NCBI GenBank assembly: GCA_028023455.1
Contig: JAQFVV010012544.1
Span: 2,316,396-2,380,395, forward strand
Source: Epiperipatus broadwayi
Taxonomy: Eukaryota > Onychophora > Udeonychophora > Euonychophora > Peripatidae
Length of the DNA stretch: 64,000 bases
Reading direction: 5' to 3'
The position numbers and the translations under genes were made by a program. The stretch's first letter is position 1; each line of letters starts with the position of its first letter. The notes under the pieces were generated by a model. The model was not told the DNA's origin, did not search any database, and worked only from the letters and a program-made list of their open reading frames with translations. Below are positions 45,641 to 60,177 of the stretch, piece by piece.

Positions 45641-46642
45641 TTATAATATATCAATTATAATTCCATAATTTCCTGGAGCCTTTCCTTTCTTCATACACTT
45701 AATTTCATGTCTCACTTCTTCATTTAAAATTCTGGGCAATTCGGAAGATGTAATAGATATAGGAGGTACTTGTTCTTTATTACTATATAATTCTTGATAA
45801 AAATCTTTTACCAATTTCATGATGTCATCTCTCTTTTTAGTAATAATTCCATCTTTTTTTCTTATTGCAGATATAAATTTCCTACCAATACCAAAATGTT
45901 GTTTAACATTTTTGAGACTTTTAATTTCTTCTACAGCTTTCCTTGCTATTTCACAGTTATACTTTCTTATATCATTTTCAACTCTTTTCCGTACCATTTT
46001 ACAAAATTCGAGATATTCAATTCTTTTTAATACATCATTTTTGTATATCTTCATATTCCTTCTTTTCTTCATAAATTCTCTAGTCTCAGTAGAAATTTTA
46101 TTAGTCAATTGCTGCTTTTTTCTACCAGCTATGTTTGTTGCAGTTTTTAAAAGTGTATCAGTTATTTTCATATTAATTTCATTCAAATCTGAATCATGTT
46201 CAAAATCTCCTAACACTTGAAACCTATTTGTAAGTTCTAATTTAAATTCATTAGAATGTTTCTGAAGATTAGGAATATCAACTGTAAATATTGTTTTTCT
46301 TAATAATTTTTGTCTTTCTAGTTTTACATTAACACGTAACTTACACCTTACTAATCGATGATCACTTCCTGTATTAAATTTATTAAGAACATTACAATCT
46401 TGAAATATGTATTTTCTGTTAGTCAAAATATAATCCAATTCTGCTGTACCTTCATTTGGATGCTTCCATGTCCATTTCCTTTTAACATTTTTCTCAAAAA
46501 ATGAATTCATAATATAAAGTTTTTCTTTTTCTGCAAACTCCACAAGTCTATGTCCTCTCTCATTTCTATTACCATAACCAAAATTACCTACAGCAATTTC
46601 ATCTTTCATTTGTCTACCAATTCTAGCATTAAAGTCTCCCAT
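45641..46642 (-). pseudogene. RTE endonuclease (C-terminal half) and linker
   Basis: The frame begins MGDFNARIGRQ, the GDFN motif of the exonuclease-endonuclease-phosphatase fold, and contains WTWKHPNEGTAELDYILT and GSDHRLVRCKL, the SDH motif with the catalytic histidine. The N-terminal strands with the metal-binding Glu are missing through 5' truncation. After a Lys/Arg-rich linker it reaches CMKKGKAPGNYGI, the start of the RT domain (canonical GKAPGxDGI), then stops because AATATATCAATTAT (+ strand) is tandemly duplicated at 45631-45644 and 45645-45658. Without that duplication the frame would flow into RT. Confidence 0.9.
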
Positions 46643-46655
46643 AACAATTTTAAAA

Positions 46656-47134
46656 TGTTGTTTACTCTGCAGAAAGGAGTTTGCTATTAACTGAAAGGAG
46701 ACCCTTTGATTCCTCTTGGAGGCCTTAAAGGAACCGAGCAGGGCAAATTCCTAATGTCCACTCCATACGTTCTTGGTAGTTGCAGCTGTTATTACTATGT
46801 GATTATTCATATAGTATACGAACATGGATGGGCTGCTCACCAACACGCATTAGCCAGCGTGGTGAGTTTATTGGCTTTTTACCTCTGAGTTTAAGATCAA
46901 GAAATACCGTGGTCTTTCTTCTCAGTGCCTGATAAGGCAGAATTTCTATTGTACTTCAGTAGATATGGAATGATTATCTACAATATTATATTTTTACCTA
47001 AATCTGATAGAAGAGTGAAAATCATACATTATAGCTTAAATATTAAAAACATATAATAAAATAAAACATATAGCTTAAATAATACTAGAATTTCATCACA
47101 GAGAAATAAATTTGAATGAGAGTGAAAACAACTA
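46656..47134. other. GC-richer unassigned segment upstream of the RTE copy
   Basis: 46690-46890 is markedly GC-richer (CTTGGAGGCCTTAAAGGAAC; GGATGGGCTGCTCACCAACA). It abuts the truncated RTE 5' end and may belong to another repeat. The 60-codon frame at 46706-46888 has no recognisable domain. Confidence 0.4.
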
Positions 47135-48859
<1,725 letters not shown>

Positions 48860-49089
48860 ATGTTATTAAATAATCACAGTCTTCTTACACCTTTAAGCAA
48901 ATAATTTTTATTAATATAATAACAGTTTTAACTTTTTCTTGCAGTCTTTTTCAGATCTCAATCTATTGCTCTACTTTCTACCATTTTGAGTGAGATCTGA
49001 AGAAGTCTGTGAAGAACAGTTGAAACTGTTATTATATCAATAAAAAATATTTGCTTAAAGTATAAGAAGACTATGATTATTTAATAAGA
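48860..49089. repeat. Fold-back repeat with hairpin-GAAAC motif
   Basis: Arms 48860-48962 and 48984-49089 are inverted copies. The right arm has CTGAAGAAG, hairpin CTGT/ACAG, then GAAACTGTT; the left arm carries a decayed version on the - strand. The RTE copy that follows ends (TGA)n exactly at the right edge, so one inserted beside the other. Confidence 0.7.
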
Positions 49090-49879
49090 TCATCATCATC
49101 AACCATTATCAATCCACTGCAGGATGAAGGTCTCTCCAAGTTTAATTCATCTTTTCCGATCTTTAGCTTCTCTTCTCCACATCACCCCTGCACACTTTCT
49201 TATTTCATCCATCCATCTCACATGTGGTCTCTTTCTGGGTCTTTTACAATCTCTTGGAATCCAGTTTAAAATTTCAATTGTCCATCTATTATCATCTCTT
49301 CTAGCAATATGTCCAGCCCAACTCCACTTCAATCTTTTAATTTTCTCAATGAGGTCAGTAACACCTGTTTGTTCTCTTACCCATACATTGCGTTTTCAAT
49401 CTCTTCTTGTTACTCCCAACATGCATCTCTCCATACTTCTTTGAGTGGTCTGAAGTCTCTGTATTGCTCTTCTATTAAGTGTCCAAGTCTCAGATCCATA
49501 AGTAAGAACTGGTAAAACACATTTGTTAAAAACCATCCTTTTCAAACACATAGGCATATTTCCTTTTAGTATCAAGTTATTTCTACCCAAAGCACTCCAA
49601 CCAAGTTTAATTCTATGATTAATTTCTTCCATTATGTTTCCATCTGTATTAATAATCTGACCAAGGTATTTGTAACTGTTAACTTCTTCTAATTCATCAT
49701 AATCAATCTTTATTTTCATATTTTGAACAAATCGATTAAACATTACTTTAGTCTTTTTAACATTTATCTTTAGTCCTACTTTCCTACTTTCATCTGATAA
49801 TTCCTGCAATATATTCTGCAGCTCTGAAGCATTATTTGCAAAAACAACTATATCATCTGCGAAATCTAAATGACTTAAA
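49090..49879 (-). mobile_element. RTE-type retrotransposon (copy 2), 3' fragment
   Basis: Nearly identical to 44227-45010 of copy 1, with (TGA)n tail at 49092-49103. It covers the part after FADD plus the C-terminal domain. The frame is broken by a CGA-to-TGA nonsense change at 49396-49398 (a typical CpG transition) and a Trp-to-stop at 49147-49149; no frameshift was seen. 5' end truncated at about 49880. Confidence 0.9.
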
Positions 49880-51512
49880 TATATGAATAAGCCAAATTAT
49901 TAAAGAAGGATTTTATATCTATTTAATCTAAACTCTTTATTAATGTTGTGATCAGATCAATTTGATTTGTGATCATCATAATATTGTAATAATCAATCAT
50001 TTACTTGTTCATGCATATATGATATTATTAAGTTATTGAAAATTATAAAATAAATAAACACCACTTGTTGTAAAGAATCATATCTTTTAAGAACAGCTTT
50101 CAAACACAATATAAATTATATGCATCGTATTGATTGCCACTAAACTAATAAGTGTTTGGAATTTAAGTTATTATAAAAATAGATTACTTTTACTTAAAAT
50201 AAATATAAATTGTTTCTTATTGAACTCCATCTTAAGTATAATGATTTTTATAAAATTAATATCTCCCTAACTTATAACTAATAAATTAATAAAACATTAA
50301 ATTAAATAAATTTAATTCTTTTAACTAAATTTACCAAACATATCTTTTTTTCCTTATAAAAGTTTGCTTTCTATTATAATTATTACATTTTTTTTATATT
50401 TATTTTACTAAACAATTCCTTGTCTCAAAGGTACCTTTCATTTTCTGATTAACTTTGAAAAATTTTATTAACTCAATAAGACACATGCAGCTCTTTATTA
50501 GAATATGAACCAAATAATAATAAATAGCAAAAGCACAAAATTTAAGTTTAATAACAATGATTAATGTTAAAATTTGATATCTAAAATTTCTTCTAATTTT
50601 TATAATTATGTTTTTGTCATTCAAATAATTAAATTTAAGCCAAATGACTTAAATTTATACTCTTATTTAAGATGACATGTAATTAAGGATTTAGAAATAA
50701 AGTTATAGTAATTTTGAAATCAGATATATTACTATTTGTATGTATTATAATTAAATAGCTATGCATCTTTAAACATACATCTATTCTAAACTAATGGCTT
50801 TTTTTACTGTGTATGAATTTCCTTTCATGCTCACTTCATGAAATATTACTTTATCAAATGAAAGCATGATTTATAAATGATATTTAACATTCATTTAGGG
50901 ATTACCCATTACACATGCTAATACCCAGATAATTGCAATAATTATAATTTGGCATTGTTATGAATACAGAAGCATTAAATGGAGCTCAAAGTCTTTCCAT
51001 ACTAATTGCATTCATATAAATTACTTATTAAATTATCTCTGCATTGAAATATTATTCAGAGAGATGATATCAAGAATAAATAAAGATTTATTGCAAATAT
51101 AAAATTGAATCCTATATAACGTGACAAAAATCATTTAATAACCCTTTTAAAAAACTCATTTCTAGATTGATATTTTAAATACATATTTAAGATATGATTT
51201 TACATCATCTCTATCACTTTATAAGAAAATAGCTGAATTATGGACCTCATTTTTAATATGGGTAATAAATCAATTGTGAGTGAATAGCATTTCTTCATCT
51301 ATTAATAAATCACAAGATTTCTCACTAACCAACTTCATTATAATCATTATTATTATAATAATCTATTTGTAACATCATTTAATAAATGAAAAGTATAAAA
51401 CATTCTTTATTTCATATCTATTTAATGAAAATACCTGTGCTATATATGTGACTTGCAACATATCTTACAGTGTCTCAAATTAGACAAACTATATATTAAA
51501 ATAATATTAGAA
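49880..51512. other. AT-rich, no gene recognised
   Basis: An open frame at 50400-50624 (-) lacks any domain. Nothing supportable. Confidence 0.5.
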
Positions 51513-51911
51513 AATAATCCCAGTGCATAACACTATACTGAAATAAATATACAAATATTAAACATTACATCACCCCACTTGGTTAAGAAATCCAGTACCA
51601 CCCTTTGTGAAATAACATATAAATAGTTCGTATTTCAAAATAGTCAGCTCAAAATGATACCACTTTGAACCGTCTGCTGTAAGATGTTATATATTGAATT
51701 ACGAACAAACTCAAACAAAGAACTTGAAATTTTAGCAAGCAACGATCTTAACTTTTTGCTACAAACATGTTTTACTATTATTATATAAAGACAAACTAAA
51801 CTTTAGTAATTTTAATCTTTAAACTACCTAACACAAATGTATACAAAATAATCCCAATGCATAACGCTATACTGAAATAAATATACAAATATTAAACATC
51901 AAATCACCTCA
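51513..51911. repeat. Pair of ~65-bp direct repeats
   Basis: 51513-51576 and 51847-51911 share ATAATCCCARTGCATAAC, then TATACTGAAATAAATATACA and AAATATTAAACAT, with few changes, spaced 335 bp. They could bound a small element or result from a local duplication. Confidence 0.65.
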
Positions 51912-54251
51912 CATATTTTCCAGCAACCGTGATTAACAGCAGATGTTTATATAATATTTATCATATGATAAATATTATTTCAGTATTAATTCAGTAAATA
52001 TATTTACTCTTCATAATGTTCAGTTCAGATATGCAAAATTCTGTTTTCAAACCCATTTACGGTTTGCCACAATAATTTGAAAAAGCATGCAATATTTTTA
52101 ATAAAAGAATATATGTAAAATTCTTTTATGCTTGTGGGAAATCCATATTTTAATGTGTTTTCATTTAATTATTAAAGTTTTAATAGATTTATTTTTATCC
52201 TGGCATTATTATGGCTATCATATTTTTGAAACGAATTATAAGATGCATTTCCTGTGAATTATTATTTCAAATAATCCTTAGAATTTCATTTTCCTTTTAT
52301 GTAATAATGATTGATAAATACTTTTCTGTAATCCTGAGGGTATGGATAACTCATGTTATAAAGATTTTGATTCTTAACTAAATATGATTAAACCTGATTT
52401 CCATCACTGCATATTGATTATACAATGATAAAATATAAAGTTGTTATTCATTTTTGATGGTTATAAAAAATAATCATAACTTTTTCAATTTTGATTCCAA
52501 TCATTTTTAAAATAAATTTTTCAAGACAATGAACACTAAGTACCAAATAAAAAGTCCTAAGTGAAGATTTTTTTATCCTCCCTCCCCTCCTGCTTTCTTA
52601 TGTTTTATATACTGTCTAAAAAATCTGCCATGCGATTAATAAATTTTGATTAAATTTTAGATTTATTCTAAATGCTCAGACAATGTTTGTCCTTGATTTT
52701 CCGCTTTGTCTAAAAGATTTTCTTTTAAAAGTGAAAATTAAATAAATTATTCAAAAATGTGTAAATTCTAACAAATTTATTCAAATAAATTATGCACATA
52801 TATACATGCGCAATCTGTATATAATCACACATATAATATCTGTGCATGCACTCTATGAAAGTAATATTAATAATAAAGGTACTAATTGCATCTATATTAA
52901 AAAAAGAAAATATTAAAATAGAAATTTTAATTAAATAAAAACTAATTTTAAAGCTTTAAATTCTATTATAATAAATCATGCGAGTGTCTATATCATTTCA
53001 TTCTCATTGTTTTCTACACAGACTATACAGACAAATTTATGCTCAAAGAATTGTCTTTCAGTTTATATACATATATATATATGCATGTGTGTGTGTGTTG
53101 AATTAAATATTTTAATGCAATGTTATTGTAATAAAGAATTGAAATAAGAAGATTATATCTATGTAAACAGAGATAACTTTTTGCCTTTTGTTGTTGCCAG
53201 GAAACTATCAATTATGACTTATTGCCAATTTTTCCGAAGCTAAACAAGAGTCTCTTTTAACTATAACAGCTCTTTTGTTGTGTTTTTTTAAATATCTATA
53301 AGGAAGAAGAGAGAAAACCTGCAAGAATAAATATCAGATTGAATATATGCTTACACACCATTTTGAAACTGAACTCAAAATAAAAATTTAGAAATAACTA
53401 TATGAAGATAAACTTTGAATTTCAGAAGTTTTATAATGCAATTTTAAATAAACTAAGCTAGTCATGGAATTTGAATTAAGGAATTGGATTCACATTACCA
53501 ATCATTTTTAACCAATTATCTTATCAACTTAAATTGTTGCAACCACTGATTTCCTTAATTACATTTCATACTGTGATTTGTATACTCTATTTAAATAAAA
53601 GCAGCAAGCTCAGAATAATGATAACCAGCATAGCTAATCATTCCTATCATGATTAATATGACCATTGTTGGTAATAATTATCATCATGGATAATATTAGT
53701 GCTAATAGGTTTACAAAAATAATAACTTACTTATGATAAACATAAAATAAACATAGTTACAAAATTTTAACTTATTCTGTAGTACATACACTATGAAAAA
53801 TCAACATTGATTGATTTTGCAAATTCATAGTCAATTATCGATGTAATTTGGTCATAGTCAATATTGTTAAAAGTAAAGATTATCTGATTAACTTTTTTCC
53901 AGCCAAATATTAGCTACAATGATGATGTGCATTGTAAATATAATATTTATTACTATTTATTATTAATAAAAATGTATAATTTTAACAACCCTGTCTCTGA
54001 TTTATTCCAAAAATCTAAACAAAAATAAAATGAAAAGACTTAAATGATAATGTGCTTCTCAATAAAAAAAACTATTCCACTTTCAAATAAATAATAGATA
54101 ATATCTTCATGACATAAATCACTTGTTCTTACTTCATCTTGATTTTCAAATGTTTAGTAGTAATAAATAGTAAGACAAATATTTATATGTTAAAGTCTTA
54201 ATTCATTTACAAGCTTTTGCTTTACATGTAAACATATTAAATTTAAAAGAT
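51912..54251. other. AT-rich, no gene recognised
   Basis: TA/TG microsatellite at about 53066-53098. No gene seen. Confidence 0.5.
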
Positions 54252-54482
54252 TTCATTTATGTTCTTTATTACTTTTACAATGCTTTTTTACAACCACCTA
54301 TTGATAGTTTAGATTGCCCCAAAAATCTTTTTCAGAACTATAACAAACACAATACAAACACATGAATACAAATATTGTATTGTGTTTGTTATAGTTCTGA
54401 AGAAGAATACTGGAGTAATCGAAACTGTCAATAGTGGGTTGTAAAAAAGCATTGTAAAAAGTAATAAAGAATATAAATGATA
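54252..54482. repeat. Fold-back repeat with hairpin-GAAAC motif
   Basis: Arms 54252-54355 and 54377-54482 are inverted copies around a 21-base centre. The right arm has CTGAAGAAG at 54397, then GAAAC-T-GTC at 54421-54429; the left arm has a decayed copy on the - strand. The sequence after GTC matches the solo copy at 7.9 kb. Confidence 0.75.
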
Positions 54483-56060
54483 TTAATATTATATGGATTT
54501 GGCAATGCAATAAGAAAGATAGTTATAAGTTTAAAAGAGTAACAATAATCCATGAGTTCATTTCCTATAGATGAAAAACATCTCTGCCACCAATGATGAA
54601 GACTATATTTGTTAGCATAATAAGATTCATTTTACTAGAACCCAATTAATCTAAAACATTAAATTTCACACTTAAATATCCATTTACTGATTAATACTGG
54701 TTAATCAGCTAGATTGCCTATGTATCATCCACTTAAAATAAAAAATTGTAAGCTTTTTTATGATCTGATTAATTTAGATGAACTTAATTTTCAGGTTGTA
54801 GAGTGTCACATAGATGTAATTTCTACACCATGAGATCATTCTATATTTAATTTTGTGATCAATCACCAGTAACAGTAATATATTAGATAAATGACTCCAG
54901 ATGTAGGTTTTAATAATTATATTAATTTTACTAATAGTGAGTGTAAGGGGGAAATGTTTCCATAGTAATTGAACAAATAATGCAAAAGAGATAGAGTTAT
55001 TATTAGATAAACGTGGGAAACCAAGAAGAAATATGAAAATTAAATTCATTGAAGAAAAATCTAAGATTTTAGTATTTAATTGGAAAAGTAAAACTAAAGG
55101 ATGAAAAGATATTTATCTTGAAGAAGTACAGTATAGATATTTAAATGCTTCATTAAATGAAAAAAGAACTTATATTGATTGTTGATAATTAAAATTGAAA
55201 AGAAAAACGAAAAAAATAGATTAGAATTGATTAAAAATATAGCATATTTATTAAATTATCTTTCAATGCTAGTTACAGTAGAAACGTAAAAAACAATAGG
55301 ATAATGGTATATATTTTCATTAAATTTATTTCAAGTAACTATACTTAGAAATTAATAATTCTGAAAAGTGCTTAATTGTCTTCTCTCTCTCTTTTTTTTT
55401 TTTTTAGATATTTTTTCAATAACAAATCATTTAAATTTAAAACTGAGAATTCTAGCTATTGCAATTTAAAGTAAGAATCATAGGTATATTTATCTCAGAA
55501 TTTCAAATCATTACAATAAAATGTTTAGCAAGTTCTGGTAATCTAAATAAATTCTTTTGATTGCTTTAAGTTTATTTAAACTAATTTACGTTTTTGCGTA
55601 ATCACTTGAACAAAATATCAATGAATTAATTGATTGTATTGTCCAGAACATTTCAAAAATGTTTATAAAGTATATAATAAATTTTATTATAAGTATTAGG
55701 AAAATTAAAAGTTCACAATACATTTAAAGATGTATATATAAAACGAACGAACTATTAACAATTTAATAGTCATTAATATTATATGTGTATGTCAGATTTG
55801 TACATATAAAAGATAAAATTAGCTTGAATTTTAATATATATTAGATCATTGGAGACGATATTGAAGAGGGATTTCCTTTTGAGGATTTCAAAGAATGAGT
55901 ACAGTTGTAATAATATAGCTATGATGCTTTTCAAGTATTTTATATAGATTTCAGCTAGTGTTATGCCTTGTTTCTATTTAAAAAATAATATTAGCAAAGT
56001 TTTTTTGTGTGTATGTATGTTTTCTCGCATTTTTGCTACTTAAGATTTTGTTTTAAATAA
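54483..56060. other. AT-rich, no gene recognised
   Basis: No supported feature. The 91-codon frame at 54774-55049 (-) has AT-biased composition and no domain. Confidence 0.5.
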
Positions 56061-56287
56061 GTCCTGATTCCTCCTCCCTTCCTTTTTCTCCATTTCTCTC
56101 TCCTTCTGCTCCACTCTCTTTCTTCCTTCATCTCTCTCCTCCTTTCTCGCCCTCTCTTTCCATCTCCTTCTCTCCCCCTCTATTTTTCTCTTCCTCTTTC
56201 CATATCTTTTTCTCTCTCTCCCTCCTCTTCTCCCTTCTTTTTTCTCTCTCTTTTACTCACTCTCCTCCCTTTTTTCTCTCTGAGTCT
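56061..56287. repeat. Polypyrimidine tract
   Basis: About 225 bases of almost pure C and T (CTCCCTTCC, TCTCTCC and similar), strongly strand-asymmetric. Such tracts can form triplex DNA. Confidence 0.9.
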
Positions 56288-58259
56288 CCAATAAAAAAAA
56301 AAAAGTTATTTAAATTGAGCAAACTAGAGCATTTTATTGTAAATCTTTTAATTTGTGCATTGAAAATAATATTATTACAACTTTTAGTGTTCGATTTTTT
56401 TTTTTTTTAATTTGCTATAGAGTTTGTGTGTGTGGTTTGTTTTTTTTTTCAATATGTAAATTTAAGAAGATATTAAATTCATTTGTAGATTTCTTAAAAT
56501 TTTTAAGTCATACGAAAGCTAATATGCTAATTGAAAATAACTAGTAATGTTTTTGAGAATTATATGTTAGAAAAATTTTAATTCCAATGATTTTGTTATA
56601 CCTACAAATAGTTATAAATTTATGAATGAAATGGAAACTGATGCTGTAAAGGCGTTTACAGTAAGATGTCAGCAAGCTTGTCTAAAATTGAAAAGAAAAT
56701 ATGCATTACAAGACAGAATAAACGCCATATTGAATTAAAATAATAATTTAATAAATCAATTTTATTTACTTCTTATGCCAAGCTCATGCAGCAAAACAAC
56801 AAAAAGTGAGGTAAAAAGCTTATATAAAACCACCAAATACAGATAGGTATACTACTATTAGCATGGTACTGATAAAAAATAATTTAACAATAACACTTCT
56901 TTATCCATCTGCTTTATAAATCTTCTATATTTTTAAATACTCATCTATATGCTATTGGAAAATATACTCATAAAGAAAAATGTATATGGTACACTATTTT
57001 TTTTCTTTGCCGAGATTTATTAGTAAATAGTTGCAAACTTTATGTCAGTTAATCTCTCTACTCTCTGTTTTATTTGCTACATACAAACTGTTTATATATG
57101 GTGCTTTTTTGATGGAATTTTTACTTTACTTAAATGTGTATTTTTTCATGTTACTTTCAATTGTATGTATATGTTAAATTATTTATTGTACTGTGCTTAT
57201 TTTTATGAGTGTGCAATTAAAATCAGTAAAGATTTATTCTTGCTTTATCAGAATAGAAATAGTCACTGAATTATAGGAAACTAGATTAACAGCATTCTAC
57301 TTGAATATGCAGATATAAATTTGACATAAAAATAAAAATTCCAAGCCTTACAAACTGAAAAAAAAAATTAAATACAAAGAAGTAAACAATAAGCAAATTG
57401 CAACATCTTATAAATTACAGTTTGTCTTAAATCATAAAAAATAAAAAGAATTTATGGCAATCAATTTTATTAGCTGATGCAAGCATTAATAACTATATCA
57501 TTTAAAATTAATAGAAGATGCACATGGTACATCAGTCTATTATGTTTATAGCCTAGAGTCTAAACCCAGCCCAAATAAAAAAAAATTTGAAGAGCTTAGA
57601 TATTATCTCTCAGGTATAAGACCCATAAAACGTAGTTCACTATTCAACATTGGTTAGTAAAAGAGTATTTACTATCCTTAGCTTAGGGGCTAAAATAAGA
57701 ATGAAAAAAGAGTTAAAATTTCATCATCTAGCAGTTGGCCAAACCTGGTTAGTGCATCCTTCTTTTTCACTTATCATCTATGAAGGGCTTTTGGAAAAGA
57801 TTTTGCCATTGGGTTGGTTTAGTCATTATAATAGACTATTTTTTATTTATTTTAAATGAACTACTTTAAAAAATGGATAATAAATGATAGGAAAAACTAC
57901 ATTAAATGAAAAGAAATATCTTTATTAAAATGAAGCACCCTTAAAAATAAAAAATTATTAAAGTTAGAAAATGCATATAAATGAAACAAAATATATTAAA
58001 GTATAATAAAAATAGTTGCAGAAAAAGACCTACTAAATCATTATTTGATCTTTAGTTATAGCAAATAACTTGATATTGTTTTTTATAATTTGTTGTTTTA
58101 GATATTGCCTTTCTATATAAATTCTTATTAGATCACTTAAATCATTTTAAGACATTGTTGTTCATAAATACATTTAAGAAAATATCAGTTTAGGAAAATT
58201 TCATTTGGCTGCTATTACACCATAAGTAATGTTAGTAGAATTCTTTGGATCATAACAAT
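56288..58259. other. AT-rich, no gene recognised
   Basis: 57600-57860 is slightly GC-richer, with a 69-codon frame (LSLGAKIRMKKELKFHH and LPLGWFSHYN) that has coding-like composition but no recognised domain or ATG. The RTE copy that follows may extend a little upstream. Confidence 0.4.
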
Positions 58260-59925
58260 TTTTAACCAAGACAAGAAAAAATATAAAAAAATGGAAAATA
58301 AAAATATTTAAAAATAATTCATTAAGAATTGAATAACAAGAATTCTGTCAAATGGGATGGAAAAAAGTTAATAATGATATTAAAAAAAATATGGCTGTGA
58401 ATTGGAAAAGAAAGTCATCAAAGAGAATATAAATCTCAAAATAATAAAACAATATCATGGTATTAAAAGGAAAGTTGGTTTAGCAATAATAAAAAAATAA
58501 AACTATTACTAACAAGAGAATTGATATTAAGAAAACTTAGTAATAAAGAATAAGAAAATAAAGTAAGCATACATCATTTTCTGAATTGCTAAGTAATAGG
58601 TAAGAAATATATTTGCATCTATGAAGAAAAAAAAAACTTTTGGAAATAATATAATTATTATTAATATCTTAAAATAAATAGGTAAAAGCATTGGCAAAAT
58701 ATATAAATGATTAAGTTATGTCAGATAATTAGCAGAATGCAGATATTTTTAAAAGTTGATGAAGTAATTAGAAATTATATATCTATCAGTTTTCTAAAAA
58801 ATCTTTACCAAGATAATTACAACTCCTCTACAGCAAACTTTGGATTCAAACAAATTCAAAGAAAAATCTGGATTTAAAAATGATTTTTAGTATAATGAAT
58901 CATAACCAAATATTGAGTGGAAGTTATAGAAAGAATCAAAGAGTAATAATTGGATATTATGTTTTTAATTTGTAGAATATGAAAAGATATTTCCATAGTG
59001 ATCAAAGCTTTGAATTATCAATATAAAGATACGAGAAATTGTTGTATTCTGAAAATTATTTACCAAAATTTTTGTGATTAGATTCAAAGATAACACTGAG
59101 AAGATTAACATTGATATGTACATATAAAAGAGTAATCCATATCTTCAAAAACTTTTTACAAGTTTTATAAAAACAATTTTATGGATTAAAATAGACAGTT
59201 AATGAAATTAAAATACATGAATCTTCTTTAAACCATCTAGATTCTGAAGATGATGTGGATGTTTTGAAAATAATGCTTTGTTGTTTTGGGTAATTTTTCA
59301 AGAGTAAAAAAGGATAAAAAAATGATCTAAAGATAAATCCTAAATACACTAAAATATTGTTCGATGGAATTTCTCAAAAGTAAAAAATAGAGATTGATAA
59401 CCTTGAAATAGAAGTTAACATCTATGAATACTTTGGTCAGATTATTAATATAAATGTAAACATAATTGGTGAAATTAATATACTTGAATGAAATGATTTT
59501 AGTAGAAATATCTTAATATTAAAAGTAAATATGCTTATCTGTCTGAAAACTAAAGGTTTTTAATAGATGTAATTTACCAGGTACTACTTATGAATCTGAG
59601 ACTTGGACACTTAACAAAATAACATAGAGAAATTATGTTAAGAAAGTGAATATGTGGATGAGAGAACAAATTGGTAGTATTTATAACATAAAAAGAATTA
59701 GGAGGCCAAAATAAAACTGTGCTAGACATATCACCGAAAGAGATGATAATGAACAAATGCTTGAAGTCTTAAATTAATCTCGAAAGATTATAAGGCTTAA
59801 AAAATTACATGTGAATGGATGGCTGAAAAATAGAGACTATAAATAAAAAAAAAACAGAATTAAACTTGAAGACTTTTATAATGCAGTGGATTGTTAGTAG
59901 TTGGAAGTGATGATTATTATTAATC
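58260..59925 (+). mobile_element. RTE-type retrotransposon (copy 4), highly decayed
   Basis: Base-level similarity to copy 1 in order: TATTAAGAATTGAATA at about 58320 (linker), ATTAGAAATTATATATC at 58769 (NYRPIS region), CTTTACCAAGATAATTACAA at 58804, GAATCTGAGACTTGGACAC at 59591 (SETWT), AGTGGATTG at 59886 (QWID) and a GATGATTATTATT tail. Many stops and indels make it much older than copies 1 and 2. Confidence 0.75.
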
Positions 59926-60177
59926 TTATATTCTATAGAATTACTCACAACTATTTGATTATTCAGTTTTTTTTGCTTTTATTTTATTTACTTATTGTTT
60001 AGTTAATTTTAAATCAATTTATCTTCACAAATCTACTTCTAGATATCATAAAACAATTATTTGATTTAATTAAAATAATAAATTTTATTCATAGGAAATA
60101 CATTTTTAACTTAAATTTTTAAATGTAAAAGAAGTTTTACTTCATCTGTAAATGATATTTTCTCATTATTTTAAACA
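59926..60177. other. AT-rich spacer between two convergent RTE 3' ends
   Basis: About 250 bases separating copies 4 (+) and 3 (-). No feature. Confidence 0.6.

Larger units (their letters stand above)
44205..46655 (-). mobile_element. RTE-type non-LTR retrotransposon (copy 1, best preserved)
   Basis: About 2.45 kb on the - strand encoding the C-terminal half of the apurinic-type endonuclease, the reverse transcriptase and the C-terminal domain, ending in a very short 3' UTR and a (TGA)n tail at 44209-44232. The simple-repeat tail and the VRQGDSISPKLF motif are hallmarks of the RTE clade. It is 5'-truncated inside the endonuclease near 46655. Copies 2, 3 and 4 lie at 49.1, 60.2 and 58.3 kb. 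Confidence 0.9.
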
